Assembly (NCBI GenBank): GCA_001898995.1
Contig: MKVZ01000020.1
Location: 47,438-111,437 of the forward strand
Direction of reading: 5' to 3'
DNA from: Rhizobiales bacterium 63-22
Lineage (GTDB): Bacteria; Pseudomonadota; Alphaproteobacteria; Rhizobiales; Rhizobiaceae
Length of the DNA stretch: 64,000 nucleotides
Shown: positions 48,350 to 57,205 of the stretch, piece after piece
How the letters are laid out: every line of letters starts with the position of its first letter
How positions within the stretch are numbered: the first letter of the stretch is position 1
Position numbers and translations under genes: made by a program
Notes under the pieces: generated by a model
What the model was told of the DNA's origin: nothing
The model's database searches: none
What the model saw: the letters and a program-made list of their open reading frames with translations, nothing else

Positions 48350-49615
48350 TCAGAATCTTTTCGCGCTGAAGGGTTCGAGATCGATCATCGCCGGCTTGCC
48401 CGCCGCGATTTCCGACACGACCTTGCCGGTCACGGAGCCGCCGATCAAGCCCTGATGGCCATGGCCGAAGGCATAGATGACATTTCGTGCCCGCGAGGCC
48501 CTGTCGACGACGGGGATGCTGTCCGGCGTGCCGGGGCGATGGCCCATCCAGCGCCTGATCTCGCCGTCGCGAAACCGGTTGAACATCGGCCGCGCCTGCT
48601 TCAGAAGCGCGTCCGCGCGGAACATGTTCGGCGGGGTTTCGAGGCCGGAAAACTCCACATTGCCGGCGATGCGCAGACCCTCCTCCATCGGCGAGGCGAC
48701 GAATTTCCGGTCGGCGGAAATCGTCTGGATGCGCAGGCCCGTATCCGCGTCCCTGACCATCACGTGATAGCCGCGCTCCGACTCGAAGGGAATGCGGTCC
48801 CCCAGTTGCGCGGCGAGCCGTGCAGACCATGCACCGGCCGACAATACCGCCTGTTCGACCGGACGGCGCTCGCCGCCTTCGAGCACCACCGCTCGCAGGA
48901 GACCGCCATCGAGATCGAAGCCGGTCACGCGCGCCCGGATGAAGCGCGCGCCATTGCGCGCGGCGTTCTCCGCAAGTCTGGCGACGAGCCGCCCCGGATT
49001 GGGACATTGCCCCTGTTCGGGCAGATAGACGGCGCTTTTGAAGATCGGCGCCAGAGCGGGCTCCAACTGGCGAATCTCGTCCGCATCGAGAATTTCGACC
49101 TTCACGCCATGCCGCCGCCGCAGGCCTAGACCGTAAGCGCCGGCCGCTGGCCCGTTCGCGTTTTCGTAGACGAAGAGCTGGCCGCGTTTCTGCAACAGAT
49201 CCTCGCAGCCGGCTTCCTTTATCAGCGGTTCGTAGCACTCGAACGTATAGCGGTTGAGCGCGCGCATCGCCGCCGAAATCTCCTCCACCCGCGATTTGCG
49301 GCTGGCGGCGAGAAACCGGATCAGCCATGGCAAGGCATGCGGGAGATAGGCCAGCCGGACATAGAGCGGGCCTTCCGGGTCGAGCAGCCATTTCGGCACG
49401 TTCTTCAGGACGCCCGGCATCGAATTGGGAATACAGGAGCCGGGGCAGATGCCGCCGGCATTCCCATAGGAACACTGATCTTCCGATCCGGGCACCGCCG
49501 GATCGATCACCTCGACGTCGAATCCCTGCTTGAGCAGATAATTGGCGCTGCAAACGCCGACAATGCCGCCGCCGATGACGGCGACTTTGCCGGGACGCCC
49601 TGTCGAACGGGTCAT
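48350..49615 (-). CDS. DadA-like FAD-dependent amino acid/imino acid oxidoreductase
   Basis: A 421-residue flavoprotein of the DAO family. The FAD-binding motif is VAVIGGGIVGVCSANYLLKQGFDVEVID (residues 11-38), followed by QCSYGNAGGICPGSCIPNSMPG as in DadA, and the C-terminal RWMGHRPGTPDSIPVVDRASRARNVIYAFGHGHQGLIGG. DadA-type enzymes oxidise D-amino acids, and close relatives oxidise cis-4-hydroxy-D-proline and pass electrons to the respiratory chain. Its start overlaps the aldolase stop (ATGA). With a proline racemase-type gene in the operon, a D-imino acid is the likely substrate. Confidence 0.85.
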   Translation of the reverse strand: MTRSTGRPGKVAVIGGGIVGVCSANYLLKQGFDVEVIDPAVPGSEDQCSYGNAGGICPGSCIPNSMPGVLKNVPKWLLDPEGPLYVRLAYLPHALPWLIRFLAASRKSRVEEISAAMRALNRYTFECYEPLIKEAGCEDLLQKRGQLFVYENANGPAAGAYGLGLRRRHGVKVEILDADEIRQLEPALAPIFKSAVYLPEQGQCPNPGRLVARLAENAARNGARFIRARVTGFDLDGGLLRAVVLEGGERRPVEQAVLSAGAWSARLAAQLGDRIPFESERGYHVMVRDADTGLRIQTISADRKFVASPMEEGLRIAGNVEFSGLETPPNMFRADALLKQARPMFNRFRDGEIRRWMGHRPGTPDSIPVVDRASRARNVIYAFGHGHQGLIGGSVTGKVVSEIAAGKPAMIDLEPFSAKRF

Positions 49616-50394
49616 GGCGTCAGGTCGCTGGCGGAACCGGAGCGGAATGCCGGCAGCGAACGCGATACCAGCATCTGCAACATACGGAAATCGGACAGGT
49701 AGGCCATGAACCGGTAGCCCATCCTGCGCATTTCAGCCCCGTAGGCGACGGAACCGCAATGGATGCCGGGAATGACGCCCGCTTCCTTGCACTTGGCGGC
49801 GATATATTCGATCGCCTCATAGACCGCCGGATAACGCGGGTCGAAACCCGGCGCCTCGCCCATCGTCACGGCGAGATCGGACGGGCCGACGAAAATGGCG
49901 TCGAGATGTGGCGTCTTGAGGATGTCGTCGAGATTTTTGACCGCCTGCTCGCTTTCGATCATCGCCATGGTTACGACGGTGTCGTTGGCATGCTTGAAAT
50001 AATCCGGCCCGGCATAAAGCGAGGCGCGCAGCGGACCCACCGAGCGGCCGCCTTGCGGAAAATAGCGGCAGGCCTTCACGAAAGCCTCGGCTTCCTCGGC
50101 CGTGTTGATCATCGGACAGATCACGCCATAGGCGCCCGCATCGAGAACCTTGCCGATGATGGACGGATCGTTCCACGGCACGCGGACGAAGGGGACCGTA
50201 TCGGTCGTGGATATGGCCTGAAACATGGGCACGGCATCGACGTAATCGACAGCCCCGTGCTGGAGATCGACGGTCAGCGCGTCGAAGCCCTGCCGGGCCA
50301 TGAGTTCGGCCGAGATGGAGGACGGGATGCCGAGCCAGCCGGTCACGACCTCGCCGCCGGCGGCCCAGATTTCCTTGACTTTGTTGCTGCGCAT
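49612..50394 (-). CDS. HpcH/HpaI family aldolase
   Basis: A 260-residue class II (metal-dependent) aldolase/lyase. Family segments are MARQGFDALTVDLQHGAVDY with the catalytic His, AGAYGVICPMINTAEEAEAFVKACRYFPQGGRSVGP, the metal-binding Glu of VTMAMIESEQAVKNLDDI and the Asp of DAIFVGPSDLAVTMG. Such enzymes split 4-hydroxy-2-oxo acids to pyruvate and an aldehyde. AAAGGAACTGG precedes the ATG at 50392-50394; the longer open frame upstream is inside the GMC gene. It is coupled to the DadA-like gene and could cleave a hydroxy-oxo acid produced from the operon's substrate. Confidence 0.87.
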   Translation of the reverse strand: MRSNKVKEIWAAGGEVVTGWLGIPSSISAELMARQGFDALTVDLQHGAVDYVDAVPMFQAISTTDTVPFVRVPWNDPSIIGKVLDAGAYGVICPMINTAEEAEAFVKACRYFPQGGRSVGPLRASLYAGPDYFKHANDTVVTMAMIESEQAVKNLDDILKTPHLDAIFVGPSDLAVTMGEAPGFDPRYPAVYEAIEYIAAKCKEAGVIPGIHCGSVAYGAEMRRMGYRFMAYLSDFRMLQMLVSRSLPAFRSGSASDLTP

Positions 50395-50408
50395 GATGCC
50401 AGTTCCTT

Positions 50409-52103
50409 TCAACGCTGAGGGTGGAGGATCAGATCGGCGGCCTTTTCGGCGATGGCGATCGTGGTGATGTTGGTGTTGGCGGCAACGATGGTGGGCATCA
50501 CGGATGCGTCCACCACCCGCAATCCCTCGACGCCGCGCACGCGGCACTGGCCGTCCAGCACGGCCAGCGGATCGCCGTCGGTCCCCATCTTGCAGGTGCC
50601 CGAAACGTGCCAGCCCGACCAGACGGACTGCTTCACCCAGTCGGCGATCAGCTCTTCGTCCTGCATCATCTCGTGCATCCGTTCGGCCCCGCCGAATTTC
50701 CGCTTCAGCAGCGTCTCCCGGAAGAACGGCAGGTAATCGAACGCATAGGCGGCGGCGGCCGTCTTGAACCAGTTCGACGGGCTGCGCACGGAAAGGGCAC
50801 GCGCCTCGTCGCTGTATCCGGCGAGAAACCACGTATTGACGTGCTGCTGCACGTCGGGCGCCGTCATGATGCGATAGATGCGCCTGAAACCGTCGACCAG
50901 ACGCATGAGGTCGCGGCCGTCGGAGACGAAATTGAGATCGACGACCGGCTCGTCATGGGGGCTGGAAGATTTCAGCGTCACCGTGCCGCGCGAATACGAC
51001 TTGTTGACGCAAACGTTGAGCGCGCCCATCGCCTTGCCCAGCGGATGCCAGCCGGCGCGGTTGACCGGCATCAAAAGCATGTCGCCCGGATGGCAGCCTT
51101 CGTGGTTAGAGGAATAACGCACGCCAAGGAAGATGTGCCTGCGCTGTCCCGGCCGCAGCCGCGCCGACGGCTTGAAATGCGCCCCCACCGCGATATGCGG
51201 ATGGTCGGTCAGGTTCTCGCCCACGCCGGGCAGATCGGCGACCACGTCGATGCCCATCCCCGCCAGTTGCGCGGCGGGACCGATGCCGGCGCGAAGCAGG
51301 ATCGCCGGCGAATGCAGCGCGCCCGCCGAGACGATGACCTCTCCCGCCATATAGGTCTTGGTCTGGCCGCCGATCGTCGCCTGAATGCCTTTGACCCGCC
51401 GCCCCTCGATGACGAGCTTTTCCACGAAGGCGTTTGCGAATATGTGCAGGTTCCCGCGCGCGCGCGCTTCCCTGTGCAGATAGCCCGTCGCCGTGGAGAC
51501 GCGGCGGTCGTTCTCGTTGGACAGCGGCAGCGGAAACGAGCCGTCCGAGAAGCTGCCGTTGTAATCGGGCTGATAGGGAAATTCTCCCTCGGTCTCGGCG
51601 AGAACCGATCGGGTGAAACCCGCCCAGTCCTGCGGAAAGACGCGCCGGATGGGGATGTTGCCCGTCTTGTTGTGCAACTCGCCGTCGAAATCGAGATCGC
51701 GTTCCAGCTTCTTTAGATAGGGCAGCATGCCCGCCCATCCCCAGCCTTTCAGGCCGAGGCTTTCCCATTCGTCGTAATCGTGCGGCAGCCCGCGCACGGC
51801 GAACTGGCCGTTGATGCTGGACCCGCCGCCCATCACCCTGGCCTGTTCGAGCTTCGCCGTCTTCGGCGGCTGCGAATTGAGCCTGGGCGAACGGTTGTAG
51901 ACCCTCAGGCCCGTCCAGTGATATCTGGGATCGAAATAGGACAGGCCCGGATAGCTGTCGGCGATGATTTCCGGGACTTCGTCCGGCGGCGTATCAGGCC
52001 CCGCCTCGAAAAGGGCGATCTGCAAGGCGCCGTTTTCTGAAAGCCGGCTGGCGAGAACGGCCCCCGCGGAGCCGCCGCCGACGATAATGTAATCGAACTG
52101 CAT
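50409..52103 (-). CDS. GMC family FAD-dependent oxidoreductase
   Basis: A 564-residue flavoprotein of the glucose-methanol-choline family. The FAD motif is YIIVGGGSAGAVLASRLSE (residues 5-23), the GMC signature QARVMGGGSSINGQFAVRG (near 90), and the catalytic His lies in VWSGWHVSGTCKMGTD (near 495). The C-terminus reads DASVMPTIVAANTNITTIAIAEKAADLIL. It oxidises an alcohol to an aldehyde, as choline dehydrogenase does. An aldehyde dehydrogenase gene lies 13 bases upstream in the same operon, so the pair could turn an alcohol into an acid. Confidence 0.9.
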   Translation of the reverse strand: MQFDYIIVGGGSAGAVLASRLSENGALQIALFEAGPDTPPDEVPEIIADSYPGLSYFDPRYHWTGLRVYNRSPRLNSQPPKTAKLEQARVMGGGSSINGQFAVRGLPHDYDEWESLGLKGWGWAGMLPYLKKLERDLDFDGELHNKTGNIPIRRVFPQDWAGFTRSVLAETEGEFPYQPDYNGSFSDGSFPLPLSNENDRRVSTATGYLHREARARGNLHIFANAFVEKLVIEGRRVKGIQATIGGQTKTYMAGEVIVSAGALHSPAILLRAGIGPAAQLAGMGIDVVADLPGVGENLTDHPHIAVGAHFKPSARLRPGQRRHIFLGVRYSSNHEGCHPGDMLLMPVNRAGWHPLGKAMGALNVCVNKSYSRGTVTLKSSSPHDEPVVDLNFVSDGRDLMRLVDGFRRIYRIMTAPDVQQHVNTWFLAGYSDEARALSVRSPSNWFKTAAAAYAFDYLPFFRETLLKRKFGGAERMHEMMQDEELIADWVKQSVWSGWHVSGTCKMGTDGDPLAVLDGQCRVRGVEGLRVVDASVMPTIVAANTNITTIAIAEKAADLILHPQR

Positions 52104-52116
52104 GGCGTGGCTCTTT

Positions 52117-53598
52117 TCAGGCGTAATTGACCCACACCGCTTTCTGGCGTGTGAATTCCTCGAAACCGGCGCGGCCCATGTCCTTGCCGAAACCGGACCC
52201 CTTGAAGCCGCCGGCCGTGTAGGTGAATTCCGGGCTGCGTCCGTGCTGGTTGACCCAGACCATGCCCGCCTCGATGCCGTCGGCGGCTTTGAGCGCCTTC
52301 TTCAGGTCGGAGGTGTGGACGCTGGCGGAAAGCCCGTAGACCGGATGCGCGGCCAGCGCCACGGCTTCCTCCGGGTCGGAAAAGGTGTGTACCGTGGCGA
52401 CGGGGCCGAAAAATTCGTCGCGGAAGCCGACATTGTCCTCCCGCACGTCCTTCAGCAATGTCGGCGCGTAGAAATTGCCTTCGTTGCGGCTTTCGAGCGG
52501 AGCGCCGCCGCTCACGACCGATGCGCCCTGCGCGATCGACTGGCGCACCATTCCGTCGATCCGGTCCAGTTGCCTTGCGCTGATGATGGGCGCGAAAGTC
52601 GTCGTCTCGTCCCATGTCGGGCCGGCCTTGATTTCCTGCATCTTGCCGACGATGCGCTCGACGAATTCGCCGGCGATCTTTTCCTCGACCAGAATGCGCG
52701 ATCCCGCCGTGCACACCTGACCCGCATTGGCCATGAAGGCGGCGGAAACGCGGCCCGCGACCGTGTCGAGATCGCCCGCGTCCGAAAACACCAGTTGCGG
52801 GCTCTTGCCGCCCAGTTCGAGCGTCACGGGCTTGACGCCCGATTGCGCCGCCAGCGCCATGACCGCCGCGCCGGTTTGCGTCGATCCGGTGAAGGAGACC
52901 ATCATGACGTCGGGATGGCGCACGATGGCTGCCCCCGTCGTGTGGCCGTAACCGTTGACGACGTTCATGAGGCCGCCGGGCAGACCCGCTTTGGCGGCGA
53001 GATCGGCGAGCGCCAGCAGGCTGTGCGGCGTGAGTTCCGAGGTCTTGACGATGACGGCGTTGCCCGCCGCGAGCGCCGGAGCGAATTTCCACGCCGCGGT
53101 GATCATGGGAAAATTCCACGGCACGATCGCGCCGACGATGCCGTACGGCTCGCGCCTGACATAGCTCAGCGCGCCGCCTTCCGTGGCCGTCACCAGCCCT
53201 TCGAGCTTGTCGCAGAATTCCGCGAAATAACGCACCACGCCCGCCGTGCGCATGGCGTCGCCGGTGATCGTACCGGAAACCAGCCGGCTCGATCCCATGG
53301 CTTCCAGCCTGCCGAGATAATGATTGTTCTCCTCGATGAGCTGCGCGAAGCGCATCAATATCCGGGCGCGCTCGCGCGGCGCGATGCGGCCCCAGCCGCT
53401 GCTCGCGAGCGCCTTGCGCGCGGCCTGCGCGGCCATTTCCACCGCCGCCTCGCCGCCATCGGTGACGACGCCCATCGGCCGCTGATCGGACGGGCGGAGC
53501 ACCTCGATTTCAGCGCCGGGAAGCGAGACGAAGCGCCCGCCGATATGATGGCGCCCCTCGGGAACCGGGACGCTGTCGGGATCGAAACTCAGGGTCAT
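52117..53598 (-). CDS. aldehyde dehydrogenase family protein
   Basis: A 493-residue NAD(P)-dependent aldehyde dehydrogenase. Visible motifs are GAIVPWNFPMITAAWKFAPALAAGNAVIVK (cofactor site), SFTGSTQTGAAV, the catalytic Glu in VTLELGGKSPQLVF and the catalytic Cys in NAGQVCTAGSRILVEE. The sequence resembles the betaine-aldehyde and gamma-aminobutyraldehyde group. It lies between the ABC ATPase and GMC genes in one operon and probably oxidises the aldehyde made by the GMC enzyme. Confidence 0.9.
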   Translation of the reverse strand: MTLSFDPDSVPVPEGRHHIGGRFVSLPGAEIEVLRPSDQRPMGVVTDGGEAAVEMAAQAARKALASSGWGRIAPRERARILMRFAQLIEENNHYLGRLEAMGSSRLVSGTITGDAMRTAGVVRYFAEFCDKLEGLVTATEGGALSYVRREPYGIVGAIVPWNFPMITAAWKFAPALAAGNAVIVKTSELTPHSLLALADLAAKAGLPGGLMNVVNGYGHTTGAAIVRHPDVMMVSFTGSTQTGAAVMALAAQSGVKPVTLELGGKSPQLVFSDAGDLDTVAGRVSAAFMANAGQVCTAGSRILVEEKIAGEFVERIVGKMQEIKAGPTWDETTTFAPIISARQLDRIDGMVRQSIAQGASVVSGGAPLESRNEGNFYAPTLLKDVREDNVGFRDEFFGPVATVHTFSDPEEAVALAAHPVYGLSASVHTSDLKKALKAADGIEAGMVWVNQHGRSPEFTYTAGGFKGSGFGKDMGRAGFEEFTRQKAVWVNYA

Positions 53599-53696
53599 GT
53601 CATCATCCTTTCGCGGAAGCGCCGCGCGTTTCCGCCATCGTCGTCCGCGCCGTATCGGCGGCGCGCCGGGTTGGGATTGCTCGGGAACGGACGGCC

Positions 53697-54554
53697 CTAC
53701 GGCTGCGCGGCATATTTGGCCTCCAGAAACGGCCGCAGCAGATCGGCGGACTCGTGAAAGCGTCCGACAAAGCTTTTCAGGCGGTCATTCCGGGGCCGGA
53801 GCAGGACCTCCTGCGGCGGCCCCTGCTCCGCGACAAGCCCCTGATCGAGAAACACCACACGGTCCGCGATCTCGAAGGCGAAGCCCAGTTCGTGTGTGAC
53901 GATCACCATGGTCATGCCGCTTTTCGCCAGATCGACCATCGCCTTCATCACCTCGCCAACCAGTTCGGGATCGAGCGCCGAGGTCGGCTCGTCGAAGAGC
54001 ATCACTTTCGGCTGCATCGCCATGGCGCGGGCTATGGCCACGCGCTGCTGCTGGCCGCCCGAAAGCTGGCGGGGGAACTTGTCCGCATGCTCCTCCAGCC
54101 CCATCAGGGTGAGAAGATGCAGCGCTTTTTCGCGCACGGCCGCCGGCTTCTCCTTCTTCACGATGACCGGCCCCTCCATCACGTTCTGAAGCGCCGTCAT
54201 GTGCGGGAAGAGGTTGAATTGCTGGAACACCATTCCCGTCTTGGAGCGGATCCTGTTCACTTCCTGCTTGCTGATCGCGCCGATCGGACGGCGGTCCTCG
54301 TCAACGGCGAAGATCGCCTCGTTGTCGATGGTGATCCTGCCGCTGTTCGGCGTGTTGAGCAGGTTGACGCAGCGCAGGAGCGACGTCTTGCCGGAACCGC
54401 TCGCTCCGATCAGCACCACCACCTCGCCTTCGGCGACGTCGAGATCGACACCCTTCAGCACCTGAAGGGCGTGATATTCGAGCGTCACCTTTTCCAGCTT
54501 CAGGACGGGAGCGCCTGCCGCAGCCGTTTTCACAGTCGGTTTTTCCGTCATCAT
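53697..54554 (-). CDS. amino acid ABC transporter ATP-binding protein
   Basis: A 285-residue GlnQ/HisP-type ATPase. Walker A is GASGSGKTS, the Q-loop MVFQQFNLFPHMT, the signature LSGGQQQRVAIARAM, Walker B VMLFDEPTSALDPE, and the switch His lies in VIVTHELGFAFEI. An N-terminal tail of about 18 residues and an insert DEDRRPIGAISKQEVNRIRSK resemble the HisP/OccP type. Its start overlaps the permease stop (ATGA). It belongs to the GntR-headed operon and would import that operon's substrate. Confidence 0.91.
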   Translation of the reverse strand: MMTEKPTVKTAAAGAPVLKLEKVTLEYHALQVLKGVDLDVAEGEVVVLIGASGSGKTSLLRCVNLLNTPNSGRITIDNEAIFAVDEDRRPIGAISKQEVNRIRSKTGMVFQQFNLFPHMTALQNVMEGPVIVKKEKPAAVREKALHLLTLMGLEEHADKFPRQLSGGQQQRVAIARAMAMQPKVMLFDEPTSALDPELVGEVMKAMVDLAKSGMTMVIVTHELGFAFEIADRVVFLDQGLVAEQGPPQEVLLRPRNDRLKSFVGRFHESADLLRPFLEAKYAAQP

Positions 54555-55207
54555 TTCAACAATCCCCCGCGTTTTTCGAGTTTCCGCGCCAGATAGGTGA
54601 GCGGAACGAGTATGATCAGGAAGATCGCGCCGACAGCCGTGTAGACCTCCATCGGCCGGTAGGTGAAACTCGCGATGTAGCTCGCCTGATAAAGCAGGTC
54701 CGGCACCGTGATAATGGAGAGAAGCGTGGTGTTCTTCATCTGGATGATCGACTGGCCCGCGAGCGGCGGAATCATCTTGCGGAAGGCCTGCGGCAGGATG
54801 ATCCTGCGCATCCGCTGGCCGTAGGACATGCCGATGGCCGTCGCGGCATCGGTCTGGCCCGGATCGACGGACTGCACGCCGGCGCGCAGGATTTCCGCAT
54901 AAAAGGAGCCGACATAGCAGCTAAGCCCGACGAAGCCCGCCCAGAACTTGGTCACGCTGATGCCGGCGAAAATGGGAAAAGCGTAGTAGACCCATAGAAG
55001 CGTCACCAGCAGCGGAATGTTGCGGAAAAATTCCACATAAAGCCGGCCGAGAACCACGAACGGGCGAAACGGGCTGAGCTGGATGAGGCCGACGATCAGG
55101 CCGATGACCATTCCCGCCAGAATGGTGATGACGGAGAAATACAGCGTCATCAGCAAGCCTTGCCACAACAGCCCTAGATTGGCGGTGATGACGGAAAAAT
55201 CGAACAT
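54551..55207 (-). CDS. amino acid ABC transporter permease
   Basis: A 218-residue HisM/GlnP-type permease with about five hydrophobic helices. RLYVEFFRNIPLLVTLLWVYYAFPIFAGI is the family segment; the docking loop is CYVGSFYAEILRAGVQSVDPGQTDAATAIGMS. The ATG at 55205-55207 follows GAGGCG. Only one permease gene is present, so a homodimer is likely. Confidence 0.9.
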   Translation of the reverse strand: MFDFSVITANLGLLWQGLLMTLYFSVITILAGMVIGLIVGLIQLSPFRPFVVLGRLYVEFFRNIPLLVTLLWVYYAFPIFAGISVTKFWAGFVGLSCYVGSFYAEILRAGVQSVDPGQTDAATAIGMSYGQRMRRIILPQAFRKMIPPLAGQSIIQMKNTTLLSIITVPDLLYQASYIASFTYRPMEVYTAVGAIFLIILVPLTYLARKLEKRGGLLK

Positions 55208-55301
55208 AGGACGCCTCACACATCGTCTGGAGAACGGCGGACATGCCGCCGGAATCCGACTTCGTCAGGAAGCCGGTCGACACCGCGGCCCATCGGGCCG
55301 G

Positions 55302-55327
55302 AAGCCGGACCGCGAACGGCCCGGCTT
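55302..55327 (-). other. intercistronic stem-loop after the binding protein gene
   Basis: AAGCCGG (55302-55308) pairs with CCGGCTT (55321-55327), with an inner CCG/CGG stem and a GNRA-like CGAA loop. It lies between the binding protein and permease genes. Confidence 0.55.
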
Positions 55328-55337
55328 GAAAGCAGGC

Positions 55338-56189
55338 CTAGAAGCTGAAGCCTTCGGGCAGGATCGACATGTCGATGCCGCGCTCTTCCCATGCCCGCAT
55401 CAGTCGGCCCTGCGCCAGCCCGAGGGAACGCTGCTGCTCCACCCAGTTGGTCAGAAAATTGATGAAACCGGCATTGCCCGGCTTGCGGGCCACGGCCAGC
55501 GTCGCGGGATTGCGCAGGATCGGCTGCGGCAGAGAAACCTGGCCGATCTTCTTCTCGCTGACCTGCAGGGCATCGAAAATGGACAGTATCACACCGTCCG
55601 TCCGGCCGGACTGCAACTCCATCAGCGCAAGGCCACGATCCTCGACGGGCGTGATCTTGGCTTTCGGCAGCAGGGCTTCGGCGACCACCTGCATGGTCGA
55701 GCCTTTCTGGACGACCACCCTCTTGGACGGATCGTTGAGGTCGGACCAGTTTTTCACCGGCTTGCCGACCGGCGTAAGCACCGCCCATGCGTCGGTGAAG
55801 ATCGGCTCCCAGAGATAATCGATCACCAGACCGCGCTTCGGGTTCGGATTCACGCCGATGGCCACGTCGATCTTGTTGGACTGGAAATCGGCGGCGAGAT
55901 TGCCCCATGTGGTTTCCACCGGCTGGAGCTTCACGCCCATCTCCTTCGCGATATCGCTCAGGAAATCGATATAGAAACCGCTCCACTTTCCGGTGGCGGG
56001 ATCCTTGATATATCCCGGCTCCTCGCCTGTCATGACCGGCACCTTCAGGACGCCGGACGCCCGGATCTGGTCGAGGACGGCCGATGGATTTTCCTGTGCG
56101 ACCGCCGTCGCCACCGGCGCGGACAGGAGCGAGAAAGCCATGGCGGCAGTAGCGAGAATCTTGCTGAAATTGAACGATATCATCTTCAT
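55338..56189 (-). CDS. amino acid ABC transporter substrate-binding protein
   Basis: A 283-residue periplasmic binding protein (SBP_bac_3). The signal peptide ends near AVAQENP (about residue 32). LDQIRASGVLKVPVMTGEEPGYIKDPATGKWSGFYIDFLSDIAKEMG and FQSNKIDVAIGVNPNPKRGLVIDY are family features. The start is the ATG at 56187-56189 after AAGGGGA; the long frame upstream belongs to other genes. It directly follows the racemase gene, which suggests its ligand is the racemase substrate, such as hydroxyproline or proline. Confidence 0.88.
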   Translation of the reverse strand: MKMISFNFSKILATAAMAFSLLSAPVATAVAQENPSAVLDQIRASGVLKVPVMTGEEPGYIKDPATGKWSGFYIDFLSDIAKEMGVKLQPVETTWGNLAADFQSNKIDVAIGVNPNPKRGLVIDYLWEPIFTDAWAVLTPVGKPVKNWSDLNDPSKRVVVQKGSTMQVVAEALLPKAKITPVEDRGLALMELQSGRTDGVILSIFDALQVSEKKIGQVSLPQPILRNPATLAVARKPGNAGFINFLTNWVEQQRSLGLAQGRLMRAWEERGIDMSILPEGFSF

Positions 56190-56208
56190 TCCCCTTTTTC
56201 TCAACGAG

Positions 56209-57201
56209 TTATCTGGCCAGAAATCCCTTCGGGAGAGGATCGCCCTTCTCGAAGAAGATGGTCTGCGTGGAGGTGATAAAAGCCTTGCCTTCGATTTCGA
56301 TGATGGATGCCGGCCTCCCGTCCACCTCGGTCGAGGCGGACAGGCGGGCGTCGAAGCCGACGCCGAATATATTCTGCGCATGATAGGTCTGGCCCGGCGC
56401 GAGCAGGCCCTTGTGCAGGAGCCAGGTCATACGCGCCGAGGTCCCCGTTCCGCATGGCGAGCGATCGAACTTGTTGGATTCCAGAACGAGGAAATGCGTG
56501 GCGCGGTCCGGCGCGGCAGCGGAAAAGAACAGGACGCTCGGCGCGGCGCTCCCCTCGAAAAGCGCGTTTCCGGCGATCTTTTCGCCGACCGCCTGCTTGA
56601 TCGCAGAACCGGCGCGCATCAGGCGGGAGGCGTTCTCCGGCGAAAGGGACAGGCCGGCCTTGTCGGCATCGACCAGCGCGTACCACATGCCGCCATAGAC
56701 GATATCGGCGGAAACCGGCCCGACACCGTCCGCATCGACGACGATGCCTTCCATTCCGATATAGCTCGGAACATTCCTGACACGGACCGAGCCGAGCGCG
56801 CCGTCCTCGTCCCACACCAGACCGACGGTGACGACGCCCGCCGGCGTCTCCAGCGTAAAACTGTCGCCCGTCGACGGATCGATCTGGCCCGTAAAGGCGA
56901 GCGTGCGCGCCAGACCGATGGTCCCGTGACCGCACATATCGAGATAGACATAAGACGAAATGAAAAAAGCGCCGAAATCGGCCTTGTCCGAATGAACCGG
57001 AACCAGCCCGACCATGGCCGCATGCCCGCGCGGCTCATGCAGCAATGCGGAACGCAGATGATCGAAACGGTTGCGAAAATCGTCCCGGCGTTCTTTCACG
57101 TCTTTGCCGTTCAGCTTCGGAACGCCGCTCAGGATCACCCGCGTCGGATGGCCGGCCGTATGGCTGTCGATGACAGAAAAAGCCGCCTCCAGACAGGTCA
57201 T
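56209..57201 (-). CDS. proline racemase family, probable 4-hydroxyproline 2-epimerase
   Basis: A 330-residue enzyme of the proline racemase superfamily. Both catalytic thiols are present: Cys90 in LDMCGHGTIG and Cys250 in DRSPCGTGTSA. The pair defines racemases/epimerases and excludes trans-3-hydroxyproline dehydratases, which have Thr at the first site. FSVIDSHTAGHPTRVI is the substrate-binding N-terminus. Brucella PrpA belongs to this group. Proline or 4-hydroxyproline is the likely substrate. Start at the ATG at 57199-57201, with GGAGA inside the gntR end, four bases after its stop. Confidence 0.88.
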   Translation of the reverse strand: MTCLEAAFSVIDSHTAGHPTRVILSGVPKLNGKDVKERRDDFRNRFDHLRSALLHEPRGHAAMVGLVPVHSDKADFGAFFISSYVYLDMCGHGTIGLARTLAFTGQIDPSTGDSFTLETPAGVVTVGLVWDEDGALGSVRVRNVPSYIGMEGIVVDADGVGPVSADIVYGGMWYALVDADKAGLSLSPENASRLMRAGSAIKQAVGEKIAGNALFEGSAAPSVLFFSAAAPDRATHFLVLESNKFDRSPCGTGTSARMTWLLHKGLLAPGQTYHAQNIFGVGFDARLSASTEVDGRPASIIEIEGKAFITSTQTIFFEKGDPLPKGFLAR

Positions 57202-57205
57202 CGGC

